Of a stretch of DNA of 20,226 nt, positions 8,365-15,508 are shown piece by piece (position 1 is the stretch's first letter; each line of letters starts with the position of its first letter). This DNA is from Verrucomicrobiales bacterium (lineage in GTDB: Bacteria; Verrucomicrobiota; Verrucomicrobiae; Limisphaerales; UBA1100): positions 1-20,226 of the forward strand of contig PBLV01000019.1 of NCBI GenBank assembly GCA_002721895.1. The letters are read 5' to 3'. Both the position numbers and the translations under genes were made by a program. The notes under the pieces were generated by a model that did no database searches, had not been told where the DNA came from, and worked only from the letters and a program-made list of their open reading frames with translations.

Positions 8365-8400
8365 CGGGGCGCTTGACTTCCGCTTGTTTTGTGGTTTTTT
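8363..8400 (+). terminator. Weak candidate Rho-independent terminator after trpE
   Basis: AGCGG (8363-8367) can pair with CCGCT (8380-8384) around a 12-base loop, followed by a T-rich tract (TGTTTTGTGGTTTTTT, 8385-8400). The stem is short and begins inside the trpE stop codon, and the T-run is interrupted, so this is a weak call. The 86-base gap up to the next start makes a transcription boundary plausible. Confidence 0.25.
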
Positions 8401-8450
8401 GAGTAAAGTCGGCGTCGATTTGGCCGATTACCTCTTGAATCTCTTTGTTT

Positions 8451-11048
8451 ATGGCCGAGGAAACGACACCCCCGCCCGAGGCGGATGAGCCGAAGCCGGA
8501 GGCTGCCGCCGAGGAAGCGGCGGCACCGGAAGGCACAGATGCGTCGGCAGCTGAGGATGCCCTTGAAGCAGCAGCCGCCACGGATGACGAGGCCTTGGAA
8601 GAAGCGCCGGAGCCGGCGGCTGATAGCGGGGAGACCTCACCCGCCCCTGTGGCAACAGCGACCGCACCAGCAACAGCCGCGGCTGAAGATGGTAGTGAAG
8701 AAGAGGAGGAATTGGAGCCGGCTTATCCGGCGTGGGCGTTCCGCTTGGGATTGGTGTTGACCATCGCAGCCGTCGCAGCCATCTCGGTTCAGTACGCCAA
8801 AAAATTCACGCCTCTGTTGCACGAGGTGGCGGAGTTTCGGGAGTTGGTAAAACGAGCCGAATCGGGCAATGCAACAGCCCAGCTTCAACTGGCCACGAAT
8901 TACTTCGATAGTTACCAACAATCCGCGACGGAAGGATTGCCCGATCAGCAGATGCTGGTCCAGGCATACGCATGGGTCAGCTTGGCGGCGCGTGCCCATG
9001 TGCAATCAGAAGATGAAGCCCACGCCAAGGATGGCAATGCAGATGCGGAAACCAGGAAGGAAAATACGAATAAACCCAAAAAGGAGGAAACTCCGGAAAT
9101 TTGGATGAGCCGTGGAGTTCAGTTTGCCCTCAAGGCAAATGAAGGAACCCGCAAGGAGAAACACCAAAACTTGGAACTGGCCTATAAATGGCTAACTTTG
9201 GCTCAAGAGCAGGGGCAAGCTGACCAGAACGCTACCACCGCGCACAACACAGTGAAGCTGGAACTTACTACGTTGGGTGGTGATTACATTGCCCGGGCAG
9301 TCTCGGTGGTGGCCGCGCATCATAAGATGCTCGAATGGCGTGACCTGTTGGATCCGGATGAGCTGGAGAACGCCCAGAAACGGGCTTCGGTGCACGCGAT
9401 CAAGGCGGCCACGGGTAACGCCCATGGGCATGGCCACGGGGTTCACTGGACGTACACAGGCATTACGGGGCCGGAGCATTGGGGGGAGTTGAGCCCGGAA
9501 TTCTGGATGGCTTCACGGGGGACCCGGCAATCACCCATCAATATTATTCGATCAGAAGCTCGACCGGCGAATTTCCTGAAAGCCGTGGATTTCCGCTACA
9601 ATTCGCGCAGCACCTTCGAGGTTCGCAACAATGGCCACACGCTGCACGTGAACGTGACCTCGCCTCCCGGCGAACCTGAAAACTTGATCACGATTGGAGG
9701 GGAACATTACCGGCTCCTTCAGTTTCATTTCCACGCGCAAAGCGAGCACACGCTCGACGGACGCCATTCACCGATGGAAATGCATTTGGTACATGAGCGG
9801 GTTGAGTCCCATGGAAATGAAGAAAATACCGGAGGCAACGAGGCCGGCCACGGAAACGGACATGCCGAGGACACGGAGCAAAGCAGCCACGGCAAGGGCG
9901 GGGGCAAGCAGTTGGCAGTCATCGGCGTGATGATTGAAGAGTTGCCGGAAGACAGCGTGGTGGGACCGCGCAGTGATTTTATCCGCAAAGTTTGGGCCAC
10001 GTTGCCGGCGCTGGAAAAACAAACGCCCAAGTCCGGCAAGGGGGTTCTCATTAACGACATGCATCCAATGGAATTACTGCCGGAGGAGGGGCGAAGAAGC
10101 TATTACCAATATCGTGGATCGCTGACGACACCGCCCTGCACGGAAAACGTTCTTTGGACGGTACTGGAGGAACCTGTTTACTACACGAAGGCACAAATTG
10201 AGCGGTTTATGGAAATGCCGTTTTTCAAGAAAATTGGGGGCAAAAACAATCGGCCCGTGATGCCGCCAAAGGGGCGGTTTGTAGTTCGGTATCAGGATTA
10301 TCCCCGTTGGAGCTATGGAGGCAACACTGGCCCGGAACACTGGGGCAAACTGAATCCAGCCTGGAGCGTTGCGGGCAAGGGCAAACGGCAATCACCCATC
10401 GACATCGTGACGGCACGGGCGGTGGATGGCATGCGACTGGAGCAACCGCTTCAACGGCCCGTGCAAGTGTTCTATAACCCCGCGAGCACCGTGAAGGTGG
10501 TCAACAACGGCCATACGATTCAGGCCAACTTGGAAATGGATGACAACAACACTATCCTGTTGGGCGGAGAACGTTACAACCTACTGCAATTCCATTTCCA
10601 CCACCGCAGCGAACACAAGATCGATGGCAAGGATTTCCCGATGGAGGTTCACCTAGTGCATGCGCAGGAAGCCAATCCGGCCAAGCTGGCGGTGATCGGG
10701 GTGATGATTGATGAAGGGCCGGAAAACGCAGCCCTGAAGGAGATTTGGGAGCACCTGCCCAAGCCGACGAGACATGCCGGGGAACACGATGGCAGCCACC
10801 GGGTCGTGCCATCCTACACACTCGATCCCACATCATTAATTTCCCGTGAAGGCGACTACTTCCAGTATCGCGGCTCGTTAACGACACCGCCTTGCACGGA
10901 AAACGTATTCTGGACAGTCATGGAAAAGCCCATCGAAATGTCGCCCGCGCAAATTGAAGCTTTTCGCAAGCTCTTCCCTCGCAACAATCGGAATGTGCAG
11001 AAGACATTTGACCGACTGTTGATGCGCTACGACGTGCCGGGCAATTGA
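8451..11048 (+). CDS. Membrane-anchored Sel1-like protein with two alpha-carbonic anhydrase domains
   Basis: An 865-residue fusion from ATG 8451 (an in-frame TTG at 8445 is less likely; no Shine-Dalgarno for either). Residues 1-92 are an acidic, Ala/Glu/Pro-rich, probably disordered tail. One transmembrane helix spans about 95-115. Residues 120-285 are helical and Sel1/TPR-like (AESGNATAQLQLATNY; AYKWLTLAQEQGQ). Two alpha-carbonic anhydrase domains follow, about 331-615 and 616-862. Each keeps the zinc histidines (H426, H428, H445; H715, H717, H734), proton-shuttle His (H396; H688), the E of SEH (E432; E721) and the TTPPC gate (T559-C563; T811-C815), so both should interconvert CO2 and bicarbonate. 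Domain 1 has a Gly/His-rich insertion at about 451-486. The usual N-terminal disulfide cysteine is absent in both. Topology is unclear: alpha enzymes are normally periplasmic, but the KK after the helix favours the reverse. Domain calls are secure; partners are unknown. Confidence 0.93.
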   Translation: MAEETTPPPEADEPKPEAAAEEAAAPEGTDASAAEDALEAAAATDDEALEEAPEPAADSGETSPAPVATATAPATAAAEDGSEEEEELEPAYPAWAFRLGLVLTIAAVAAISVQYAKKFTPLLHEVAEFRELVKRAESGNATAQLQLATNYFDSYQQSATEGLPDQQMLVQAYAWVSLAARAHVQSEDEAHAKDGNADAETRKENTNKPKKEETPEIWMSRGVQFALKANEGTRKEKHQNLELAYKWLTLAQEQGQADQNATTAHNTVKLELTTLGGDYIARAVSVVAAHHKMLEWRDLLDPDELENAQKRASVHAIKAATGNAHGHGHGVHWTYTGITGPEHWGELSPEFWMASRGTRQSPINIIRSEARPANFLKAVDFRYNSRSTFEVRNNGHTLHVNVTSPPGEPENLITIGGEHYRLLQFHFHAQSEHTLDGRHSPMEMHLVHERVESHGNEENTGGNEAGHGNGHAEDTEQSSHGKGGGKQLAVIGVMIEELPEDSVVGPRSDFIRKVWATLPALEKQTPKSGKGVLINDMHPMELLPEEGRRSYYQYRGSLTTPPCTENVLWTVLEEPVYYTKAQIERFMEMPFFKKIGGKNNRPVMPPKGRFVVRYQDYPRWSYGGNTGPEHWGKLNPAWSVAGKGKRQSPIDIVTARAVDGMRLEQPLQRPVQVFYNPASTVKVVNNGHTIQANLEMDDNNTILLGGERYNLLQFHFHHRSEHKIDGKDFPMEVHLVHAQEANPAKLAVIGVMIDEGPENAALKEIWEHLPKPTRHAGEHDGSHRVVPSYTLDPTSLISREGDYFQYRGSLTTPPCTENVFWTVMEKPIEMSPAQIEAFRKLFPRNNRNVQKTFDRLLMRYDVPGN

Positions 11049-11116
11049 CGGGGCGATTTTTTTGTTTGCGCTGGATTCGTTTTCTAGGACATTCACTGCG
11101 TTCCTTGTAGGGTAAC

Positions 11117-11133
11117 CGCGGCGGCGTGCCGCG
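11117..11133. repeat. Short GC-rich palindrome upstream of the aldehyde dehydrogenase gene
   Basis: CGCGGC (11117-11122) pairs with GCCGCG (11128-11133) around a 5-base loop, 16 bases before the ATG of the next gene. The surrounding 101-base gap starts with a 7-T run at 11057-11063, with no stem found before it. The hairpin could affect translation initiation or be a palindromic repeat unit. Six base pairs can arise by chance in GC-rich DNA. Confidence 0.35.
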
Positions 11134-11149
11134 CAACTTTTGTATTTTT

Positions 11150-12604
11150 ATGTCAAACATTCCGAATATTCCCGTGCTCCGCTGGGGCGAACCGTATGAG
11201 AGCCTGGAGGTGGATGAGGTGATCCACCATCGCACCGGCGAGGTGCTGGCGAAGGTGGGGCAGGCCAACCCGGGCCTGATGGCGCGCGACATGAAAAAGG
11301 CGGCGCGGGCGCGCGAGGTGTTGACGGAGATCCCGATCGCCGAGCTGCGGGAGATGATGAAGAAGGCGGGCGACCTCTATCTGAACGCGACGCTGCCGAT
11401 GGGCGACAGCGAGCAGAGCCCGGATGACTTCGCGCGGCAACAGAGCGCGAGCACGGGGCTGCCGGAGCACATGTGCAAGTTCAACATGGAGAAGAACCAT
11501 TTCGTGTTGAACAACATGGACCAGATCCTGGACGCGCTGACGCGGGGGCTGGAGCTGGACATTTTAACGCGCGGTTACGGCGTGGAGCCGCGCGGCGTGC
11601 CGGTGAGCTACCAGGCCAACGCGCCGGTGCTGGGGATGGTGCTGCCGAGCAACTCGCCGGGCGTGCACACGTTGTGGCTGCCGGTGATCCCGATGCAGAT
11701 CGGGCTAGTGCTCAAGCCGGGGCCACAGGAGCCGTGGACGCCGTACCGAATGGCGTCGGCGTTTTTCGAGGCAGGCGTGCCGCGGGAGTGCATCGGCATT
11801 TACCCCGGCGGCGGCGAGATGGGCGCGGAAACGGTGAGCCGCTGCGAGCGGGTGATGATCTTTGGCAGCACGCAGACGGTGCAGCAGTACAAGGGCAACG
11901 AGAGCGTGCAGGTTCACGGGCCGGGCTTCAGCAAGATTTTGCTGGGCGACGATTGCGTGGACGACTGGGAGCAGCACATCGACCTGATGGCCGAGTCGAT
12001 CTACAAGAACAGCGGGCGCGGTTGCATCAACTGCTCGGGCATCTGGGCCTCGCGCCACACGAAGGAGATCGCTGAGGCGCTGGCGGAAAAGCTGGGGCCG
12101 ATCGAGGCGAAGGACCCGACGGACCCCGAGGCGGGGCTGGCGGCGTTCACGGTGGAGGGACAGGCGCAGGCAATTTGGGGGATGATCGAGGAAGGCTGCG
12201 AAGAGGACGGCACGACGCACTGCACGGGCGCGCACGGCGACCGCTTGGTGGAGATGGAGCGCTGCGCGTACATCCGCCCGACGATCATCCACTGCGACTC
12301 GCCCGAGCGCAAGCTGGCCAACACCGAGTACATGTACCCCTACTGCACGGTGGTGGAGTGCCCGCAGGAGCAGATGATCGGCAAGATCGGCGGCACGCTG
12401 GTGGCCTCGGGCATCACGGAAGACGAGGCGTGGATCCGCCAGCTGATCGACGCGCGCAATATCGACCGCCTGAACATCGGCCCGCTGCCGACCATCCAGC
12501 TCAACTGGCTGCAGCCGCACGAGGGCAACATCGTGGACTTCCTGTTCCGCGCGAGGGCGTTCCAGTCCACGGAGGAAAAAATCGCGGCCGTGACGCCGGC
12601 GTAG
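11150..12604 (+). CDS. Aldehyde dehydrogenase superfamily protein, atypical active site
   Basis: A 484-residue protein with the aldehyde dehydrogenase fold: LPSNSPGVHT (165-174) for the usual PWNFP region, KPGPQEPWTP (189-198), the cofactor-binding FGSTQTV (238-244), a catalytic-cysteine block NSGRGCINCSG (287-297, Cys292 aligning with the nucleophile), and TEYMYPY (392-398) for the EEIFGP region (Glu393). The general base Glu of the ELGGK motif is not there; the aligned stretch is VHGPGFSKILLGDD (255-268). CoA-acylating enzymes also lack that Glu, so the product may not be a free acid. Substrate unknown. Start ATG 11150 is chosen over an in-frame GTG at 11126; no Shine-Dalgarno. Codons end almost always in G or C, more so than in hisI, trpE or the carbonic anhydrase gene, which may mean high expression or transfer. 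It stands alone between the carbonic anhydrase gene and the nuo operon. Confidence 0.85.
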   Translation: MSNIPNIPVLRWGEPYESLEVDEVIHHRTGEVLAKVGQANPGLMARDMKKAARAREVLTEIPIAELREMMKKAGDLYLNATLPMGDSEQSPDDFARQQSASTGLPEHMCKFNMEKNHFVLNNMDQILDALTRGLELDILTRGYGVEPRGVPVSYQANAPVLGMVLPSNSPGVHTLWLPVIPMQIGLVLKPGPQEPWTPYRMASAFFEAGVPRECIGIYPGGGEMGAETVSRCERVMIFGSTQTVQQYKGNESVQVHGPGFSKILLGDDCVDDWEQHIDLMAESIYKNSGRGCINCSGIWASRHTKEIAEALAEKLGPIEAKDPTDPEAGLAAFTVEGQAQAIWGMIEEGCEEDGTTHCTGAHGDRLVEMERCAYIRPTIIHCDSPERKLANTEYMYPYCTVVECPQEQMIGKIGGTLVASGITEDEAWIRQLIDARNIDRLNIGPLPTIQLNWLQPHEGNIVDFLFRARAFQSTEEKIAAVTPA

Positions 12605-12618
12605 CGAACAACCCATTC

Positions 12619-12646
12619 TTGACGGCGGGCTTGTAATTCAGAAGAT
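12619..12646 (+). promoter_or_regulatory. Weak candidate sigma-70 promoter for the nuo operon
   Basis: TTGACG at 12619-12624 is a good -35 match, and GAAGAT at 12641-12646 follows after 16 bases but matches only three of six -10 positions. It lies in the 51-base gap before nuoA, where an operon promoter is expected. Nothing better was seen. If the -10 is right, the leader would be very short. Confidence 0.25.
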
Positions 12647-12655
12647 GCCCCTGTT

Positions 12656-13057
12656 TTGGGGGTGGAGAATTTAATCCTGCTGTCTGTCTCGGCAGACAAG
12701 CCGTTCGCATCCTATTTATTGCTGGCAGTAATGGCCATTTTGGCGGTGAGCTTTGCGCTGGTGCCGCTGATTCTCTCGGCTATTTTGGCCCCGAAAAAAC
12801 CGGGTGACATCAAGGAATCCACTTTCGAGTGCGGCCTGGAGTCCAAGGGCGACTCGTGGGGGCAATTCAAGGTGCAATACTACCTGTACGCGCTGGCTTT
12901 TGTGATTTTCGATATTGAGGCGGTGTTCATTTATCCGTGGGCGGTGGCGTTCACGGGGCTGTCGTTCGGGGCGTTCCTCGCGATGGGCGTGTTCATCCTG
13001 CTGCTGGCAGAGAGCCTCATTTACCTGTGGATCAAAGGCGTGCTGACGTGGAAATGA
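12656..13057 (+). CDS. nuoA: NADH-quinone oxidoreductase subunit A
   Basis: A roughly 130-residue membrane subunit of complex I with three transmembrane helices (about residues 20-44, 74-98 and 104-128, counted from the TTG). The conserved loop ESTFECGLES (54-63) and the acidic pair in FDIEAVFIYPW (Asp86, Glu88) are diagnostic of NuoA/ND3; the loop lies close to the quinone cavity at the arm junction. The start is uncertain. No ATG precedes the first helix, so TTG 12656 or GTG 12662 is used; GTG would shorten it by two residues. CTG codons at 12677 and 12680, after a GGTGGAG, are less likely. It is the first nuo gene, preceded by a different gene family, and is separated from nuoB by 83 bases, unlike all later junctions. 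Confidence 0.92.
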   Translation: MGVENLILLSVSADKPFASYLLLAVMAILAVSFALVPLILSAILAPKKPGDIKESTFECGLESKGDSWGQFKVQYYLYALAFVIFDIEAVFIYPWAVAFTGLSFGAFLAMGVFILLLAESLIYLWIKGVLTWK

Positions 13058-13063
13058 CGAATT

Positions 13064-13135
13064 GGGAGGGACAAGTTCCACCTCGTTCCATGAATTGAAT
13101 TTGAAAACAGGGACGACGTGGAAGTCGTCCCTCCC
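13064..13135. repeat. Large imperfect palindrome between nuoA and nuoB with alternative folds
   Basis: A 23-base arm at 13064-13086 pairs with 13113-13135 at 20 of 23 positions, around a 26-base A/T-rich loop. The right side also folds on its own: GGGACGAC (13110-13117) pairs perfectly with GTCGTCCC (13124-13131) over a 6-base loop. The two folds are mutually exclusive. The right arm ends five bases before the nuoB ATG. It may be a REP-like or miniature mobile palindrome, or an mRNA element tuning nuoA against nuoB; no U-run follows, so simple termination is unlikely. Confidence 0.75.
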
Positions 13136-13140
13136 GGCGA

Positions 13141-13809
13141 ATGACAATTGAAAATCAACAGGTCGGCATGGACCTCGACGACACCACGCGCGCGGAGCTG
13201 GAGCGGGCGGGTGTGATCGTGAGTCAGGTGGACTTTCTCTACAACTGGGCGCGCGGCGGGTCGGTGTGGCCGCTGACCTTCGGGCTGGCGTGCTGCGCCA
13301 TCGAGATGATTGCCTCGGCTACCTCGCGCTATGACATCTCGCGCTTTGGCTCGGAAGTGTTCCGGCCCACGCCACGTCAGGCGGATCTGATGATCGTCTC
13401 CGGCACGGTCACCAAGAAAATGGCCCCGCAAGTCGTGCGCATTTACAATCAAATGCCCGAGCCCAAATGGGTAATTGCCATGGGCGCGTGCGCCATTTCC
13501 GGCGGGCCATTCAAGCAGGGCTACAATGTGCTGAAGGGCATCGACCGCTATATTCCCGTGGATGTGTATCTGCCCGGCTGCCCGCCCCGGCCGGAGGCTG
13601 TGCTGCAATCGCTCAATTATTTACAGGAAAAAATCCGCGGGCAGGACATCACGAAAGATCCCGCCTTCACCGAGGGCCGCCGGCAGTATCCGGTACCGGA
13701 ATTTACCGGCACGGATCTCGAGCCGCCGTACAACCCGGAGGTGTGGACGCCGCCGGAAAACCCGAACGGCGAACCGGCCGAGCCGCCCAAGAAAAAAGCC
13801 GACGCATGA
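13141..13809 (+). CDS. nuoB: NADH-quinone oxidoreductase subunit B
   Basis: A 222-residue peripheral-arm subunit that holds the terminal iron-sulfur cluster N2, which passes electrons to quinone. All four cluster ligands are present: the tandem Cys51-Cys52 in [10 protein letters not shown], Cys117 in MGACAISGG and Cys147 in [28 protein letters not shown] (65-82) is also typical. Residues from about 175 on form a Pro/Glu-rich tail ending KKKADA, longer than the usual end of the NuoB core and probably disordered. The ATG at 13141 follows directly on the palindrome and has no Shine-Dalgarno, so access to it may depend on that structure. The stop shares ATGA with the nuoC start. Confidence 0.96.
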   Translation: MTIENQQVGMDLDDTTRAELERAGVIVSQVDFLYNWARGGSVWPLTFGLACCAIEMIASATSRYDISRFGSEVFRPTPRQADLMIVSGTVTKKMAPQVVRIYNQMPEPKWVIAMGACAISGGPFKQGYNVLKGIDRYIPVDVYLPGCPPRPEAVLQSLNYLQEKIRGQDITKDPAFTEGRRQYPVPEFTGTDLEPPYNPEVWTPPENPNGEPAEPPKKKADA

Positions 13810-14369
13810 GCACCCTGTCTCACGAGCCGTTGCTGGCGAAGTTTCCGGAAGCCCAATGGGATGAGGCGGCCGGCGCGGTGATCCTGCCCGAAGGTCAGGC
13901 CCGGGCGATTGCCGAATGGCTGGTGGAGCAGGGCGGCGATTACTGCAGCAACGTGACCGGCGTGGATTATCTCGAGGCTGAGGTGAAGGAGAAAATTAAA
14001 AACGAGGAGGGCGAGGAGGAAACCGTCACACGCATCGAGCCCGGCCGCATCGATGTTGTTTACCACATTTATTCCATGCGCGATCGCACCGGCCCGCTGG
14101 TGCTTAAGCAACGCACCACGCGCGAGAATGCCACGGCTAAATCGCTCACGCCGGTGTGGCGCAGCTGCGAATTGCAGGAGCGTGAGGTGTACGATTTGTT
14201 TGGCGTGAACTTCACCGGCCACCCGGACCAGCGCCGCATCCTCATGTGGGACGAGTTTGAAGGCCACCCGATGCGCAAGGATTACGCGGAGCCCTTTGAT
14301 TACGAGTGGGAGCCCACGCCGCACGACGAAATTCTCGAGAAGCACAAGAAAGGGAAAGTGATCGTTTGA
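13806..14369 (+). CDS. nuoC: NADH-quinone oxidoreductase subunit C
   Basis: A 187-residue protein of the 30-kDa subunit family, on the peripheral arm next to NuoD. The signature is [20 protein letters not shown] (122-141), followed by [18 protein letters not shown] (143-160). The start is ATG 13806, sharing ATGA with the nuoB stop. The frame stays open upstream to 13467, but that part is nuoB read in another frame. A charged insertion, rich in Glu and Lys, sits at about 59-75 between strands of the N-terminal half. NuoC and NuoD are separate proteins here, unlike the fused NuoCD of enterobacteria. There is no Shine-Dalgarno before the start, so ribosomes probably reinitiate after nuoB. Confidence 0.95.
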   Translation: MSTLSHEPLLAKFPEAQWDEAAGAVILPEGQARAIAEWLVEQGGDYCSNVTGVDYLEAEVKEKIKNEEGEEETVTRIEPGRIDVVYHIYSMRDRTGPLVLKQRTTRENATAKSLTPVWRSCELQEREVYDLFGVNFTGHPDQRRILMWDEFEGHPMRKDYAEPFDYEWEPTPHDEILEKHKKGKVIV

Positions 14370-15508
14370 CGACTGCCGCGCCCAATTACGAACTCATTCA
14401 GCAGGACGGTTTGGACACCGGCCTGCTGGAGGTTTCGATGGGGCCGCATCATCCCAGCACCCACGGCGTGTTTCGTATGGACGTGAAGCTCGATGGCGAA
14501 ACCGTCGTGGATCTGAAGCCGGTCTTCGGTTATCTGCATCGCAATCACGAAAAGCTCGCGGAAAACATGAGCTACCTCGCGAGCATGCCTTTCGCCGATC
14601 GGCTCGATTATTTTAACAGTATGACCAACAACTGGGCCTACGCCTTGGCGGCGGAACAGTTGGTGGAGGTGGAAGTGCCGGAACGCGCCGAGTACCTGCG
14701 GGTCATCATGGCCGAGCTCACGCGGCTGGTGAATCATGTTTCCCTCGTTGGCTTTTTCGTCAATGACCTCGGCGCCCTGGGCACGCCGCTGCTGTATGCC
14801 TTCCGCGAACGCGAGAAAATTCTCGACTTGTTTGAGCAGGCCAGTGGCGCCCGCATGATGTGCAATTACTTCCGCTTCGGCGGCCTGCGCAATGACGTGC
14901 CCGAGGGCTGGCTCGACCGCACGCGCGAGGTGGTCGACCGGTTCCCGGCTTTCCTCGATGAATACGAGCAGTTGCTCTGCGAAAACGAAATCATTCTCAG
15001 CCGAACACAGGGCATAGGCGTGATGTCGCGTGAGCTGGCAATAAACGCCGGGATCACCGGTCCCATGCTGCGCGCCAGCGGCGAGCCTTACGACCTGCGC
15101 AAAGTGGATGCGTACGGCATCTACGATCGTTTTCAATTCCGCGTGCCGTACGGTGAGGCGGGAGACTGTTATGATCGATTTATGGTGCGCATGCTGGAGA
15201 TGCGCGAGAGCATCGGCATCCTCAAGCAGGCACTGGCGAATATTCCCGAGGGCCCCATCATGGGCAAGATGGGCAAGGTATTTAAGCCCAAGCCCAAGGA
15301 AGTGTACGGCCGCGTGGAGGCGCCCAAGGGCGAGCTCGGCTTTTACCTCATCGCCAACGGCACGCCCAAGCCGTATCGCTATCGCGTGCGGCCGCCCTCG
15401 TTCATCAACCTCACCACGCTGCGCGACATGTGCCTCGGCCAAAAAGTAGCCGACGCCGTGATCATCCTCGGCAGCATCGACATCGTGCTTGGGGAGGTGG
15501 ACCGATGA
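14366..15508 (+). CDS. nuoD: NADH-quinone oxidoreductase subunit D
   Basis: About 380 residues, slightly short of typical NuoD. This 49-kDa subunit lines the quinone-reduction site with Nuo[14 protein letters not shown] (26-38) carries the conserved quinone-site histidines, and [12 protein letters not shown] (55-66), [13 protein letters not shown] and [13 protein letters not shown] are family blocks. The ending [10 protein letters not shown] is the normal NuoD C-terminus. The frame is open from an ATG at 14306, but that would overlap nuoC by 64 bases and add a non-family sequence, so the TTG at 14366 is preferred: it shares TTGA with the nuoC stop and has AGGGA (14351-14355) upstream. A leucine-codon start suggests tuned initiation. 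Confidence 0.95.
   Translation: MTTAAPNYELIQQDGLDTGLLEVSMGPHHPSTHGVFRMDVKLDGETVVDLKPVFGYLHRNHEKLAENMSYLASMPFADRLDYFNSMTNNWAYALAAEQLVEVEVPERAEYLRVIMAELTRLVNHVSLVGFFVNDLGALGTPLLYAFREREKILDLFEQASGARMMCNYFRFGGLRNDVPEGWLDRTREVVDRFPAFLDEYEQLLCENEIILSRTQGIGVMSRELAINAGITGPMLRASGEPYDLRKVDAYGIYDRFQFRVPYGEAGDCYDRFMVRMLEMRESIGILKQALANIPEGPIMGKMGKVFKPKPKEVYGRVEAPKGELGFYLIANGTPKPYRYRVRPPSFINLTTLRDMCLGQKVADAVIILGSIDIVLGEVDR
15491..15500 (+). promoter_or_regulatory. Shine-Dalgarno site of nuoI
   Basis: GGGGAGGTGG lies 4 bases upstream of the ATG at 15505. It fixes the nuoI start there rather than at the ATG at 15430, which opens the frame further upstream inside nuoD. Confidence 0.7.

Noticed and set aside
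8373..8409. TTGACT (8373-8378) and TAAAGT (8404-8409) as promoter of the carbonic anhydrase gene
   Set aside because: The 25-base spacing is too long for a sigma-70 promoter, and no better -10 fits.
11705..12616. 303-codon open frame opposite the aldehyde dehydrogenase gene
   Set aside because: Low-complexity Arg/His/Ala-rich sequence caused by the high GC3 of the sense gene; no motif or ribosome-binding site.
12648..12662. CCCC-TGTTTT-GGGG hairpin before nuoA as a terminator or attenuator
   Set aside because: Only four base pairs, and no U-run follows.
15430..15504. 25-residue N-terminal extension of NuoI
   Set aside because: It lies inside nuoD, is Arg/His-rich without family similarity, and a good Shine-Dalgarno sits before the ATG at 15505.
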